A stretch of DNA of 64,000 nucleotides from Lachnospiraceae bacterium UBA5902 (GTDB taxonomy: Bacteria > Bacillota > Clostridia > Lachnospirales > Lachnospiraceae): contig DJEI01000072.1 in the NCBI GenBank assembly GCA_002431865.1, positions 61,586 to 125,585 on the forward strand. Direction: 5' to 3'. Shown in pieces: positions 18,783 through 28,910 of this stretch. Each line of letters begins with the position of its first letter. Positions within the stretch are counted from its first letter, which is position 1. The translations under genes were made by a program, and so were the position numbers. The notes beneath the pieces are model-generated. The model was not told where the DNA came from and searched no databases. It saw only the letters and a list, made by a program, of their open reading frames with translations.

Positions 18783-21700
18783 ATGTATTTAAAAAGCATA
18801 GAAATATATGGATTTAAGTCCTTTGCAAATAAAATTATTTTCAAATTCAACAATGGTATCACTGGTATCGTCGGACCGAACGGTTCCGGCAAGAGTAATG
18901 TCGGCGATGCCGTGCGCTGGGTGCTTGGTGAGCAGAGTGCGAAGCAGTTACGTGGTTCCAAGATGGAGGATGTTATTTTCTCCGGTACAGAGCTTCGAAA
19001 ACCGCAGGGCTCGGCATATGTGGCAATCACACTTGATAACAGCGATCACAGCCTGCCGATTGATTACAATGAGGTAACGGTTGCAAGACGTGTGTATCGT
19101 TCTGGTGAGAGTGAGTATCTGATCAATGGCGTTGTCAGCCGTTTGAAGGATGTCAATTCCCTGTTCTTTGATACTGGTATCGGTAAAGAGGGATATTCGA
19201 TTATCGGACAGGGACAGATTGAGCGGATTCTGTCGGGAAAGCCGGAGGAACGCCGGGAGCTGTTCGATGAGGCGGCAGGAATTGTAAAATATAAGAAGAA
19301 TAAGGCGGCAACAGAAAAGTCACTGGAGAATGAGCGGGCAAATCTTTCCCGTGTGAAGGATATTCTCGGGGAACTGGAAAAACAGGTTGGTCCTTTGAAG
19401 GAACAGTCAGAGACGGCACGGAAGTATCTGATCTTCAAGGACGAGCTGAAGAAGCTGGATATCAATGCATTTCTTTTGGACGTCGATGATACGCAGGTAA
19501 AGCTGGAATCCTACGAGGAAAAGCTTTCCATCGTGGAAACTGATGCATCCAGACTGAAAGATGAGTTTGATGCGGCGAAGGAAGAGTACGAGCGTATCGA
19601 GCAGCAGCTGGAATCTTATAATGAGAAGATTGATTCGTCGAAAAATGAGATTCATGAGAAGAAGCTGCAGAACCAGCGGCTGGAAGGCGAGATGAACGTC
19701 ATCAACCAGCAGATTCTCTCGTATCAGCAAAGTGATGCGGGGCTGCTGGAACAGATCGAGAAGGAAACGAAAAATCTGGAAAAGCACAAAGCCGATCTTA
19801 CTGGATTGTATGAGGACAAATCCCAGCTCGATGAGAAGCTGGATCAGGCAGATGATGTGCTTGATGAGGCAAAAAAACAGTATCAGGATCTGGAACAGGA
19901 TATTACCGCGAAGGAACAGGCGATTGAGGATGCCAAAGCGGATATTATCGAATATTTAAATGAAGGCGGTACGTTAAAGGCAAAGGTCGGCAGATACGAT
20001 ACGATGCTGGAAAACATCAACCTTCGTAAGACAGAGCTTAAGAAACGACTGCTGGAATATACGAGCGAAGAGGAAAAGACGAAGACGGAGGAAGCACAGC
20101 TTGCCTCCGGAATCAAAGAGTTAGAAAGTGAATTGCAGAAAAAAAATGGACAGTTTATGGCTGTTCAGAACCTGATTGCAGATCATAGCCAGAAGCTTGA
20201 AGAAAACCGGCGTGGCGTCACAGAGACAAGTAACCAGATTGTCAGCCTGAAATCCAAGAAGGAAGCGTTGCGCAACCTGACCGAACGCTACGAGGGATAC
20301 GGAAACAGCATCCGTCGTGTCATGGAGCACAAGATGAAGAATCCGAAGATTGTTGGCGTTGTTGCAGATATCATACAGGTAGATAAGCGGTATGAGACAG
20401 CCATCGAGACAGCGCTTGGTGGAAGTATCCAGAACATTGTCACAGAGGATGATGCAACGGCCAAGAACATGATCGCATATTTGAAGCAGAACCGGTTTGG
20501 ACGTGCGACGTTCCTTCCAATTCAGTCAATCGTCGATCGTTCCGGTGTGAGCAACGATGTGAAGCGGGAACCGGGTGTTGTTGGTACCGCATCTGAGCTG
20601 GTTGGATATGATAAGAAATTCCAGTCAATTATTGGACATCTGCTTGGACGAATCGTAGTCGTCGATCATATCGACCATGCGATGGCACTTGCAAAGAAGT
20701 ATAAACAGAGCCTGCGTATCGTCACGCTCGAAGGTGAACTGATCAATCCGGGTGGTGCGCTGACCGGTGGTGCATTTAAGAATACATCAAATCTGCTTGG
20801 ACGAAAGCGAGAGCTTGAGGAAATTGATGAACAGATCGGGAAGCTTTCCGTGAAGCTGGAAGAGCATAAGAAACAGATTACATTCCTGACGGAGGATCGT
20901 GAGAAACAAAAGGGTATCCGTGACGAGTTAAATACGGTGATCCAGAATATGAACATCCGTATGAATACATATACCCTGAACCTTGAACAGGTGCAGACAA
21001 AGCTGACTGAGGTGGAACGCGGATTTGCCAGTATCAACCGCGAGAATGGTGAGCTTGCAGCGCAGATCGACGAGATTAATGCAAACAAGCAGGAATTAAA
21101 GGATAACAACCGGAAGCAGGAGGAAGCCATTCATGAGCTTGAAGCAGAGATTGCGAAGCTTGAACAGGCAGTGACTGAGGAAAAAGGCAGACTGCAGGGC
21201 GCTTCGGATTCAATTAATAAGCTGAATCTGGAGTTCAATACCGTACAGCAGCAATATGAGTTCCTGATGCAGAATATCCATCGTATCAAAACAGAGGAAC
21301 AGGCGGCAAAGGAGAACCTGCAGACGCTGAATCTGAAGCGGAACAATGGAAATGAAGAGGTTACGACGCTCACGAAGCGGACAGACAGCTTAAAACAGCA
21401 GTTCGATGAGAATATCCGTATGATCGCGATTAAGGAGAAGAAGCTGGAAGAACTGATTTCAGGCAAAGATGCTTTGAATGAGAGTCACAAAGAATTTTTC
21501 CATAAACGTGAGGAATTGTCGGAGCAGATCAATGGACTGGATAAATCGGCATTCAAGATCAACGCGTCAATCGAGAAGTTGTCCGAACAGGCGGAAAGTC
21601 TGAATAATTATATGTGGGAAGAATATGAGCTGACCTATAATTTGGCACTGGATTATAAGGATGCCGGATTCGATGATATCTCATCACTCAAGCGGGAGAT

Positions 21701-22340
21701 TTCCGCAGTGAAAAATAAAATCAAACAGCTCGGCGATGTCAATGTCAATGCCATCGAGGATTACAAGCAGGTATCCGAGCGATACGAGTTCTTAAAGGGA
21801 CAGCATGATGATATCTGTAAGGCAGAGGAGAATCTTATAAATATTATTGCAGAGCTTGACCGTGCCATGCGTGAACAGTTTGCGGAGAAATTCAAGGAGA
21901 TCCGCGTCATGTTTTCGAAGGTATTTAAGGAGTTGTTCGGCGGTGGTAAAGCGGACCTCGAGCTTGTCGATGAGGAAGATCTGCTGGAAACAGGAATCAA
22001 AATCATCGCACAGCCGCCAGGAAAGAAACTGCAGAACATGATGCAGCTTTCCGGTGGAGAGAAGAGTTTGACGGCGATTTCTCTGCTTTTTGCAATCCAG
22101 AGTTTAAAACCGTCACCATTCTGTCTGCTGGATGAGATTGAGGCGGCACTCGATGATTCGAACGTCAAACGATTTGCCAAATATTTGTCCAAGCTGACAA
22201 AGGACACACAGTTTATCGTTATTACTCACCGTAAAGGTACGATGGAAGCTGCAGATATCCTGTATGGTATCACGATGCAGGAAAAGGGTGTTTCGACACT
22301 CGTATCGGTGAATATGATAGAGAACGAATTGGATGATTAA
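18783..22340 (+). CDS. smc: chromosome segregation protein SMC
   Basis: ATPase of the bacterial condensin that organises and segregates the chromosome. 1185 residues: Walker A GPNGSGKS at 31-38, long coiled coil, hinge domain (about 510-650, with VVADIIQVDKRYETAIETAL), returning coiled coil, then the C-terminal ABC signature LSGGEKSLTAISLLFA and Walker B FCLLDEIEAALDD. The rnc-smc-ftsY order is conserved in Firmicutes. AAGGTAAGG precedes the ATG. The ScpA/ScpB partners are not in this window. Confidence 0.98.
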   Translation: MYLKSIEIYGFKSFANKIIFKFNNGITGIVGPNGSGKSNVGDAVRWVLGEQSAKQLRGSKMEDVIFSGTELRKPQGSAYVAITLDNSDHSLPIDYNEVTVARRVYRSGESEYLINGVVSRLKDVNSLFFDTGIGKEGYSIIGQGQIERILSGKPEERRELFDEAAGIVKYKKNKAATEKSLENERANLSRVKDILGELEKQVGPLKEQSETARKYLIFKDELKKLDINAFLLDVDDTQVKLESYEEKLSIVETDASRLKDEFDAAKEEYERIEQQLESYNEKIDSSKNEIHEKKLQNQRLEGEMNVINQQILSYQQSDAGLLEQIEKETKNLEKHKADLTGLYEDKSQLDEKLDQADDVLDEAKKQYQDLEQDITAKEQAIEDAKADIIEYLNEGGTLKAKVGRYDTMLENINLRKTELKKRLLEYTSEEEKTKTEEAQLASGIKELESELQKKNGQFMAVQNLIADHSQKLEENRRGVTETSNQIVSLKSKKEALRNLTERYEGYGNSIRRVMEHKMKNPKIVGVVADIIQVDKRYETAIETALGGSIQNIVTEDDATAKNMIAYLKQNRFGRATFLPIQSIVDRSGVSNDVKREPGVVGTASELVGYDKKFQSIIGHLLGRIVVVDHIDHAMALAKKYKQSLRIVTLEGELINPGGALTGGAFKNTSNLLGRKRELEEIDEQIGKLSVKLEEHKKQITFLTEDREKQKGIRDELNTVIQNMNIRMNTYTLNLEQVQTKLTEVERGFASINRENGELAAQIDEINANKQELKDNNRKQEEAIHELEAEIAKLEQAVTEEKGRLQGASDSINKLNLEFNTVQQQYEFLMQNIHRIKTEEQAAKENLQTLNLKRNNGNEEVTTLTKRTDSLKQQFDENIRMIAIKEKKLEELISGKDALNESHKEFFHKREELSEQINGLDKSAFKINASIEKLSEQAESLNNYMWEEYELTYNLALDYKDAGFDDISSLKREISAVKNKIKQLGDVNVNAIEDYKQVSERYEFLKGQHDDICKAEENLINIIAELDRAMREQFAEKFKEIRVMFSKVFKELFGGGKADLELVDEEDLLETGIKIIAQPPGKKLQNMMQLSGGEKSLTAISLLFAIQSLKPSPFCLLDEIEAALDDSNVKRFAKYLSKLTKDTQFIVITHRKGTMEAADILYGITMQEKGVSTLVSVNMIENELDD

Positions 22341-22353
22341 GGAGGTGTAAGAT

Positions 22354-23553
22354 ATGGGTTGGTTTACCAAGAAGAAAAAAGGGGAAACTACAGAAGAGGA
22401 ACAGGTGATACAGACACAGGCGGAATCGAATGAGGAACAGGCAGAGACAGAATCAGTGCCGGTAGAAGAAGAGACACCTGAGGTCCCTGTGGAGACAACA
22501 GATACAGAGAATTCGGCAGAGATACCAGATGAACCGGAAGAAACACCGGCTCCACAGAAAAAAGGCTTTTTCGCAAGATTAAAGGAAGGACTTACGAAGA
22601 CACGAAACAGCATCTCGGATAGTTTTAACAATCTGTTTAAGGCAAGCGAGTTAGATGATGATTTCTATGATGAGCTCGAAGAGACACTCGTTATGTCCGA
22701 TATGGGTTATGAGACGACGGAACGTATCGTGGAAGATCTGAAAGCGCGTGTTAAGGAAGAACATATCAAGGAAGCACAGGCGTGCCGGGATCTGGTGATC
22801 AACATTATACGGGATCAGATGCAGGTGGATGAGACAGCGTATGATTTTGAGAATAAGAAAACAGTTGTGCTGGTAATCGGTGTGAATGGAGTTGGAAAGA
22901 CGACGTCCATCGGAAAGCTGGCAGCCCAGTACAAGGCACGTGGCAAGAAGGTGCTGATGGCGGCGGCAGATACATTTCGTGCAGCGGCAATCGACCAGTT
23001 AAAGACATGGGCAAACCGTGCCGGTGTGGATATCATCGCACAAAACGAGGGCGCAGACCCATCGGCGGTTGTCTATGATGCAGTTGCGGCAGCGAAGAGC
23101 CGGAATACAGATATCCTGCTGATCGATACAGCCGGACGTCTGCACAACAAGAAGAACCTGATGGATGAGCTTACGAAGATGCGCCGCATTATCACAAGAG
23201 AGTATCCAGAGGCAAATGTGGAATCATTGATCGTGCTCGATGGTACGACCGGACAGAATGCACTGGAGCAGGCAAGACAGTTCAGCTCTGTGACAGAAAT
23301 CAATGGTATTATCATTACGAAGCTTGATGGGACAGCGAAGGGCGGTATTGCGATTGCAATTCAGTCGGAGCTTAATGTTCCGGTTAAATACATTGGTATC
23401 GGGGAGCAGATTGACGATCTGCAGAAGTTTGATCCGAACAGCTATGTGAATGCATTGTTTGCGGATTTTGATATGCGTTCAGATGTGGAGATTCTTGTCG
23501 ATGAGAATATCGAGAACATCCCGAAGGACGATGATTTATTTGATATGAAATAA
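22354..23553 (+). CDS. ftsY: signal recognition particle receptor FtsY
   Basis: GTPase that docks the SRP-ribosome complex to the membrane. 399 residues: a positively charged start [10 protein letters not shown], an acidic Glu-rich A domain (about 10-65), the helical N domain, and the GTPase domain with the P-loop GVNGVGKTT near 176-184, [33 protein letters not shown] and [19 protein letters not shown] precedes the ATG by 8 bases. Last gene of the plsX-rnc-smc run; ilvA follows after 46 bases. Confidence 0.98.
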   Translation: MGWFTKKKKGETTEEEQVIQTQAESNEEQAETESVPVEEETPEVPVETTDTENSAEIPDEPEETPAPQKKGFFARLKEGLTKTRNSISDSFNNLFKASELDDDFYDELEETLVMSDMGYETTERIVEDLKARVKEEHIKEAQACRDLVINIIRDQMQVDETAYDFENKKTVVLVIGVNGVGKTTSIGKLAAQYKARGKKVLMAAADTFRAAAIDQLKTWANRAGVDIIAQNEGADPSAVVYDAVAAAKSRNTDILLIDTAGRLHNKKNLMDELTKMRRIITREYPEANVESLIVLDGTTGQNALEQARQFSSVTEINGIIITKLDGTAKGGIAIAIQSELNVPVKYIGIGEQIDDLQKFDPNSYVNALFADFDMRSDVEILVDENIENIPKDDDLFDMK

Positions 23554-23599
23554 ACAGAGTTTGGCTTAAAAGAAACTTACAGGAAAGAAGGATAAAAAT

Positions 23600-24844
23600 A
23601 TGGCAGAAAAAGCGCAGACAGAACAGAAGCTTACACTCGAGAAATTCGAGCAGGCATATGAGATCGTGAAGAAAGTGACAAAGCCAACCGGACTGATCGA
23701 GAGTGAGTTTTTCTCACAGTCCTGTGGCAATAAAGTATATTTGAAGCCGGAGAACATGCAGGTAACAGGTGCTTACAAGATTCGTGGCGCGTATTACAAG
23801 ATCAGCACGTTATCTGACGCAGACCGCAAGAAGGGACTGATCACAGCGTCCGCTGGAAACCATGCACAGGGTGTTGCATATGCAGCAAAGGCATATGGCG
23901 TGAAGGCAACAATCGTTATGCCAACATCCACACCACTCATCAAGGTAAATCGTACAAAGTCGTATGGTGCCGAGGTAGTACTGTATGGCGATGTCTATGA
24001 TGATGCCTGCCAGTTTGCATTGAAGCTTGCGGAGGAAAAGGGATATACCTTTATCCATCCATTTGATGATTTGGATGTTGCAACGGGACAGAGTACGGTG
24101 GCGATGGAAATTTTAAAGGATCTTCCGTTTGTAGATATTATCTTAGTGCCAGTCGGTGGCGGCGGACTTGCCACAGGTGTATCAACACTTGCCAAGATGC
24201 TCAATCCAAACATCAAGGTAATTGGCGTGGAGCCAGCAGGTGCAGCCTGCCTCAAAGCATCCCTTGCCAATGATAAAGTAACGACACTGCCAAAGGTTGA
24301 TACAATCGCAGATGGTACTGCCGTTAAGACGCCGGGAACAAAGATCTTCCCATATCTGAAGGAGAATCTGGACGATATCATTACGGTAGAGGACAGCGAA
24401 CTGATCGTATCTTTCTTAGATATGTTAGAGAATCATAAGATGCTTGTCGAAAACAGTGGTCTGCTTACCGTTGCAGCGCTGAAGCATCTCGAGCCAAAGG
24501 GACAGAAGGTTGTCAGCATCTTGAGTGGTGGTAATATGGATGTGATCACATTCTCTTCTGTTGTACAGCATGGCCTGATTGCAAGAAGCCGTATCTTCAC
24601 TGTATCGGTGCTGCTTCCGGATAAGCCGGGTGAACTGCAGCGTGTCGCAGGTGTGATTGCTGGTGAAAACGGAAACATCATCAAGCTTGAGCATAATCAG
24701 TTTGTAACGATCAACCGTAATTCTGCTGTGGAACTTGTAATTACGATTGAGGCATTTGGACCGGAACACAAGGAGCAGATCCTGCGTGTACTTTCCGAGC
24801 AGGGATATCGCCCAATCGAGAAGAAACCGAAGGCGATCTTCTAA
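23600..24844 (+). CDS. ilvA: threonine ammonia-lyase with C-terminal ACT domain
   Basis: PLP enzyme that deaminates threonine to 2-oxobutanoate, feeding isoleucine synthesis or fermentation. 414 residues. The PLP lysine is Lys60 in TGAYKIRGAYYKI, SAGNHAQGVAYAA binds substrate, and VGGGGLATG holds the cofactor phosphate. One ACT domain occupies about 330-410 (VSVLLPDKPGELQRVAGVIA). This size and single ACT domain match the TIGR01127 family, which is nearer to catabolic TdcB than to the two-ACT biosynthetic IlvA, so the symbol is used loosely. The next gene starts 1 base after its stop. Confidence 0.92.
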   Translation: MAEKAQTEQKLTLEKFEQAYEIVKKVTKPTGLIESEFFSQSCGNKVYLKPENMQVTGAYKIRGAYYKISTLSDADRKKGLITASAGNHAQGVAYAAKAYGVKATIVMPTSTPLIKVNRTKSYGAEVVLYGDVYDDACQFALKLAEEKGYTFIHPFDDLDVATGQSTVAMEILKDLPFVDIILVPVGGGGLATGVSTLAKMLNPNIKVIGVEPAGAACLKASLANDKVTTLPKVDTIADGTAVKTPGTKIFPYLKENLDDIITVEDSELIVSFLDMLENHKMLVENSGLLTVAALKHLEPKGQKVVSILSGGNMDVITFSSVVQHGLIARSRIFTVSVLLPDKPGELQRVAGVIAGENGNIIKLEHNQFVTINRNSAVELVITIEAFGPEHKEQILRVLSEQGYRPIEKKPKAIF

Positions 24845-24845
24845 C

Positions 24846-26033
24846 ATGCGACACATATATATGGCGGTAGACCTTGGTTCTACCATGATTGACAGCTGCC
24901 TGATCGATGCGGAGGAAAAAGACGTGCTTGCACAGCGGAGTACGAAGAATCCACAGCGCCTGTATGGCAGCGACGTGATAAACCGGATTTTGACCGTGAA
25001 GCGGGATGTGAGCTTTCTTGTGAAAATGCGCGATCAGGCAGTTACTGCAATCGTGGAGCTGCTGCAGGAAATGCTTGCAGATACAAAAAAACAGGTGGAG
25101 CATACCGAGCGGGAACATGAGCTTGTGAAATTAGATGCTGTTGCAATCACGGGAAATACGACGATGATCTCCATCCTGCTTGGGTACGATATTTCAGATA
25201 TGGGCGAGGCTCCGTTTCCGACGACACTGCATGGCAGCGTGATTGTGCCGGGGCAGGAGATATTTGCGAAAGAACAGATGGCAGTTGTCGAGAAAGAATA
25301 TCCGGAGATCATAGAAGAGGACTGCAATGTGTTCTTATCCGGATGCAGCAGTGCGTTTCTTGGCGGCGATGTCATTGCGGGTGTGATGCATATCGAGAAA
25401 AGCCGGAATACGGAAGTGCCGGAGCGGTATATGTTCTTAGACCTTGGTACAAATGGCGAGATGGTTTTAAAGGATGGCGAGCGGTATTTCGCGACGAGTA
25501 CCGCCTGCGGACCGGCATTTGAGGGATGTGCAAGAAAACAGCATGCGTATGGCAACAGCCTGCTTGAAGCGATTGCACTCGGCAGAAGACTGGAAAAGAT
25601 TCATGCAAACGGCACACTGGCAGAGGAGTTTCTGGATGGTGGTATTGTGATCCACGGAATCAGCATCAATTCGGAAATCCTGCAGTCTATTATGCTTGCA
25701 AAGGCGGCTGTGTATGCCGGAATCAAATGTCTGCTTAAAACAGCAGGCCTGCATGCAAGAGATATTGACAAAGTATATGTTGCCGGTGGCTTTGGCTTTT
25801 ATTTGAATGCGCGGGATGCCATTGATCTTGGTATGCTGCCACAGGATTTCATGGATAAGCTGGAAGTCGTTGGAAATACATCACTTGCCGGTGCCACAGA
25901 CCTTCTGATCCATGGTCCACTGAGCAGGGATTTTGAAATGTACCGGGAGAAGCTTCAGGTGATTGACCTGACGCAGACGGAAGGCTTTCAGGACAGTCTG
26001 ATCGACGCCTGCAGCTTTGTGAGACTTACATAA
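24846..26033 (+). CDS. ASKHA-domain protein (DUF4445, corrinoid-activator-like)
   Basis: 395 residues from ATG 24846, just after the ilvA stop; the frame extends upstream only into ilvA. It corresponds to the ATP-binding ASKHA half of RACE proteins (reductive activators of corrinoid enzymes, such as RamA): MAVDLGSTMIDSCLID as phosphate-1 loop, ITGNTTMISILLG, FLDLGTNGEMVL as phosphate-2 motif, CGPAFEGC, and YVAGGFGFYLNARDA. The N-terminal 2Fe-2S domain of RACE proteins is absent. A role in reactivating a corrinoid protein such as the short MetH at 2368 is a reasonable inference but the iron-sulfur electron donor would have to be separate. Confidence 0.75.
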   Translation: MRHIYMAVDLGSTMIDSCLIDAEEKDVLAQRSTKNPQRLYGSDVINRILTVKRDVSFLVKMRDQAVTAIVELLQEMLADTKKQVEHTEREHELVKLDAVAITGNTTMISILLGYDISDMGEAPFPTTLHGSVIVPGQEIFAKEQMAVVEKEYPEIIEEDCNVFLSGCSSAFLGGDVIAGVMHIEKSRNTEVPERYMFLDLGTNGEMVLKDGERYFATSTACGPAFEGCARKQHAYGNSLLEAIALGRRLEKIHANGTLAEEFLDGGIVIHGISINSEILQSIMLAKAAVYAGIKCLLKTAGLHARDIDKVYVAGGFGFYLNARDAIDLGMLPQDFMDKLEVVGNTSLAGATDLLIHGPLSRDFEMYREKLQVIDLTQTEGFQDSLIDACSFVRLT

Positions 26034-26052
26034 CCAAAATGGGGGATTGCCG

Positions 26053-27789
26053 ATGGAACAACACAGTTTGAAATTAAAGTTACTGGATTCCTTTTATGAT
26101 ATGGTGACGACGAAAAAGTCGAATCTGCCGATCTATCATGGAAATGACAGCAAGGAATTTGTACCTGCCTACACCGCAGGAAATAAAAAAGTCTGCAATC
26201 CACTTATAGCAAATATTAATCTGCCGAACGTCCATGATTTTATCCATACGCTGTCTGAGGATAAAAAGGTGGGACTTGCCGGAATTGCAGTCTTAAAGGA
26301 CGGAAAGCTGGTGGCAGAGCATTATGTGCCGCCATATAGTGCAGAATACAGACATGTATCCTTTTCCATGTGCAAATCTGTCACATCGATGGCAGTTGGA
26401 TTGGCGATGGAAGAGGGATTGTTATCACTGGATGAAAAGCTGGTTGATATCTTCTCGGAGTATACAGGGATTTTTACGAAGAAAGCAATGAAGGAAGTTA
26501 CGGTGAAGCATCTGCTTACGATGACTGCCGGCGTGAAATTTGACGAGGTAAGCTCGTATTTTGCAGAGGATTGGCGAAAGGCATTTATTGGCAGTGATGT
26601 TAGCTTTGCACCGGGGACAGATTTCACATACAACAGTTTAAATACTTATATGCTTGCGGCAATCGTGACGAAACGGGCAGGCTGTTCACTGCTTGCTTAT
26701 TTAAAATCCCGTCTATTCCGCCCACTCGGTATCCATAATATCACATGGGACTGCTGCCCGCAGGGCATCGAACGCGGTGGCTGGGGCATGAAGCTTTCCC
26801 TGCAGGATATGGTAAAGCTCGGTGAACTTTACTTGAATGATGGTGCAATCATCCGGAATGGAAAACGTATTCAGCTTATAAGCCGGGCATGGATCTGCGA
26901 ATCGACACAGACGCACGTGGAGTTTGAGGATACAACACTCACGAAGGGGTACGGATACCAGATCTGGTGCCTTAAGGATGGTGCGTGGCTGTTCAATGGT
27001 GTATTTGGACAAAATGTCTACATTAATCAGAGAAAGAATCTGGTGATTGCCTGTACTGCAGGCGGCTACGAAGTTTTCCCGGAGGGACATCTGGTTGCCA
27101 GAATCTGTAAGTTTGTGGCAGACGAGGAAAATTTCATCCGTAAGCCGCTTGCCACGATCGGCGACACACTGCAAAACTATATTGCAGAAAAACGGTATCA
27201 AAAAAATGCGAAGCAGCTTGATCCAATGTTTGCAGCTTATATGGAACGTGTGGTAAAACCATATACAGGTAGAACTTACGATGTGACCGATTATGCGTCA
27301 AGCATCCTGCCGAATGCGAATCAGATGCTTTATTCACTCTATATGACGGGTATCGAGCAACTGGGTATTTCGTATAAAAAGGAATATCTTGTACTGCATG
27401 TGCGGGATGGAAAAAAAGTGTATCATATCCGCGTCGGGTATCTTTCGGCACATCCATATATCTATCAGATCTTAGATATCGGCGGAAAGAAGCTTCCGGT
27501 TGCAGCGGGCTGCGAGCTAATGGATCGGACGGAGAAAGGATTCGGACTGAAGATTCGGCTTTACTATCTCGAAGAGGTTGCGAACAAGGTGATCAATCTG
27601 CAGTTTGAAGGAAACAAGGTGAAGATCCGGGCAGTTGGCACGCCGAACCTTGTCAAATTCATGGAGAAACTGTTTGGTGAGGCAATGATGCAGCGCACAA
27701 AGAAGCTGGGACGATGGAAGGATTCCACATTTTTAAAAGAAAAAATGAAGAAAGTGTTATTCCCGGAGAGTGAGGGAATCGCGAGATAA
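26053..27789 (+). CDS. serine hydrolase of the beta-lactamase (class C) fold, cytosolic
   Basis: 578 residues from ATG 26053, behind GGGGGAT; the in-frame TTG 26047 falls inside that ribosome-binding site. The N-terminal 350 residues form a beta-lactamase/penicillin-binding fold: catalytic SxxK as Ser105-Met-Cys-Lys108 in VSFSMCKSVTSM, then FTYNSLNTYMLA at the place of the YxN motif. No signal peptide or membrane helix is visible, so unlike most of this family it should stay in the cytoplasm. The C-terminal about 200 residues are of unknown type. Substrate unknown; esterase, amidase or peptidase are all possible. Confidence 0.75.
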   Translation: MEQHSLKLKLLDSFYDMVTTKKSNLPIYHGNDSKEFVPAYTAGNKKVCNPLIANINLPNVHDFIHTLSEDKKVGLAGIAVLKDGKLVAEHYVPPYSAEYRHVSFSMCKSVTSMAVGLAMEEGLLSLDEKLVDIFSEYTGIFTKKAMKEVTVKHLLTMTAGVKFDEVSSYFAEDWRKAFIGSDVSFAPGTDFTYNSLNTYMLAAIVTKRAGCSLLAYLKSRLFRPLGIHNITWDCCPQGIERGGWGMKLSLQDMVKLGELYLNDGAIIRNGKRIQLISRAWICESTQTHVEFEDTTLTKGYGYQIWCLKDGAWLFNGVFGQNVYINQRKNLVIACTAGGYEVFPEGHLVARICKFVADEENFIRKPLATIGDTLQNYIAEKRYQKNAKQLDPMFAAYMERVVKPYTGRTYDVTDYASSILPNANQMLYSLYMTGIEQLGISYKKEYLVLHVRDGKKVYHIRVGYLSAHPYIYQILDIGGKKLPVAAGCELMDRTEKGFGLKIRLYYLEEVANKVINLQFEGNKVKIRAVGTPNLVKFMEKLFGEAMMQRTKKLGRWKDSTFLKEKMKKVLFPESEGIAR

Positions 27790-27792
27790 ACT

Positions 27793-28590
27793 ATGAAGAT
27801 GATGACGATTGCCAGCGGAAGCAGTGGAAATTGTACGTACGTTGGCAGTGAAAATACAGGGATATTAGTGGATGTCGGTGTCAGCAAGAAAAAAATACTG
27901 GATGCGTTACAGGACGTAGACCGGACGTTTGCGGACATTAACGGCATCGTGATCACGCATGAACATATTGACCATATACGCGGTCTCGGTGTAATATCAA
28001 GAGCGTATGGCATTCCGATCTATGCGACAGAGGCGACGATAGAAGAGATTAAATACACGACGAGCCTTGGAACGCTTGACTATGGGCTGTTCCATAGCAT
28101 CAAGCCGGACGAGCCATTTATGGTTGGAAATATCGAAGTCCGGGCGCACAGCACTTGGCATGATGCAGCCGATCCGGTCTGTTATAGCCTTCTGTGCGGG
28201 GAGAACAAGATTGCCGTCGCGACCGATATGGGTGGTTATGATGGATATATGATACAGGCGCTCAAGGACGCGGATGCGCTTTTGGTTGAAGCAAATCATG
28301 ATATCCGTATGCTGCAGGTAGGACCATACCCGTATTCAACCAAGCAGCGAATTTTAAGCAGTTATGGACATTTGTGCAACGAGGCGGGCGGAAAGCTGAT
28401 CCGCGAGGTGCTCAATGATCATATAAAAACTATTTTTCTTGGGCATTTGTCAAAGGAAAATAACCTGCCGGAACTTGCCTATGCGGCGGTAGCGGCGGAG
28501 TTAGAAGGAAATCCGTTTACAGAGGATGTGCGGGATTTCCATTTGCAGGTGGCAAACAGAGATACACACAGTGCGCTGCTTGATATTTAG
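27793..28590 (+). CDS. MBL-fold metallo-hydrolase, WalJ/YycJ-like
   Basis: 265 residues of metallo-beta-lactamase fold. It starts with MKMMTIASGSSGNCTYVG and carries the metal motif HEHIDH with His56, His58, Asp60 and His61, a further His in SYGHLCNEAGG, and FLGHLSKENN near the C-terminus. This pattern matches the YycJ/WalJ group of presumed 5'-3' exonucleases or phosphodiesterases. It is not next to walRK here. Starts 3 bases after the preceding gene, so it is probably cotranscribed. Substrate uncertain. Confidence 0.85.
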   Translation: MKMMTIASGSSGNCTYVGSENTGILVDVGVSKKKILDALQDVDRTFADINGIVITHEHIDHIRGLGVISRAYGIPIYATEATIEEIKYTTSLGTLDYGLFHSIKPDEPFMVGNIEVRAHSTWHDAADPVCYSLLCGENKIAVATDMGGYDGYMIQALKDADALLVEANHDIRMLQVGPYPYSTKQRILSSYGHLCNEAGGKLIREVLNDHIKTIFLGHLSKENNLPELAYAAVAAELEGNPFTEDVRDFHLQVANRDTHSALLDI

Positions 28591-28620
28591 TATATTTTCA
28601 ATACACGGAGGAAGAGTAAG

Positions 28621-28893
28621 ATGAAGAAAACAATTATCACGGTAGTAGGAAAAGACAGAGTCGGTATTATTGCAAAAGTGTGTGTATACCTTGCCGAGAA
28701 CAATATCAATATTCTTGACATTGCCCAGACAATCGTAGACGGCTATTTCAACATGATGATGGTTGTCAATGCAGAAGCTGCATCCAAGGATCATGACCGT
28801 ATTGCTGAGGAGCTTGCAGCAATCGGAGAGGAACTTGGCGTACAGATCAAGGCTCAGCATGAAGAAATCTTTGATATGATGCACAGACTGTAA
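28621..28893 (+). CDS. ACT domain protein (UPF0237)
   Basis: 90 residues forming a single ACT domain: [20 protein letters not shown] followed by [23 protein letters not shown] domains bind amino acids or other small ligands. It is almost always next to the DUF711 gene that follows 17 bases later, so the two probably form a regulator-enzyme or two-subunit unit. Ligand unknown. GGAGGAAGAG precedes the ATG. Confidence 0.9.
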   Translation: MKKTIITVVGKDRVGIIAKVCVYLAENNINILDIAQTIVDGYFNMMMVVNAEAASKDHDRIAEELAAIGEELGVQIKAQHEEIFDMMHRL

Positions 28894-28910
28894 TTGATGG
28901 AGGAAAGCAA

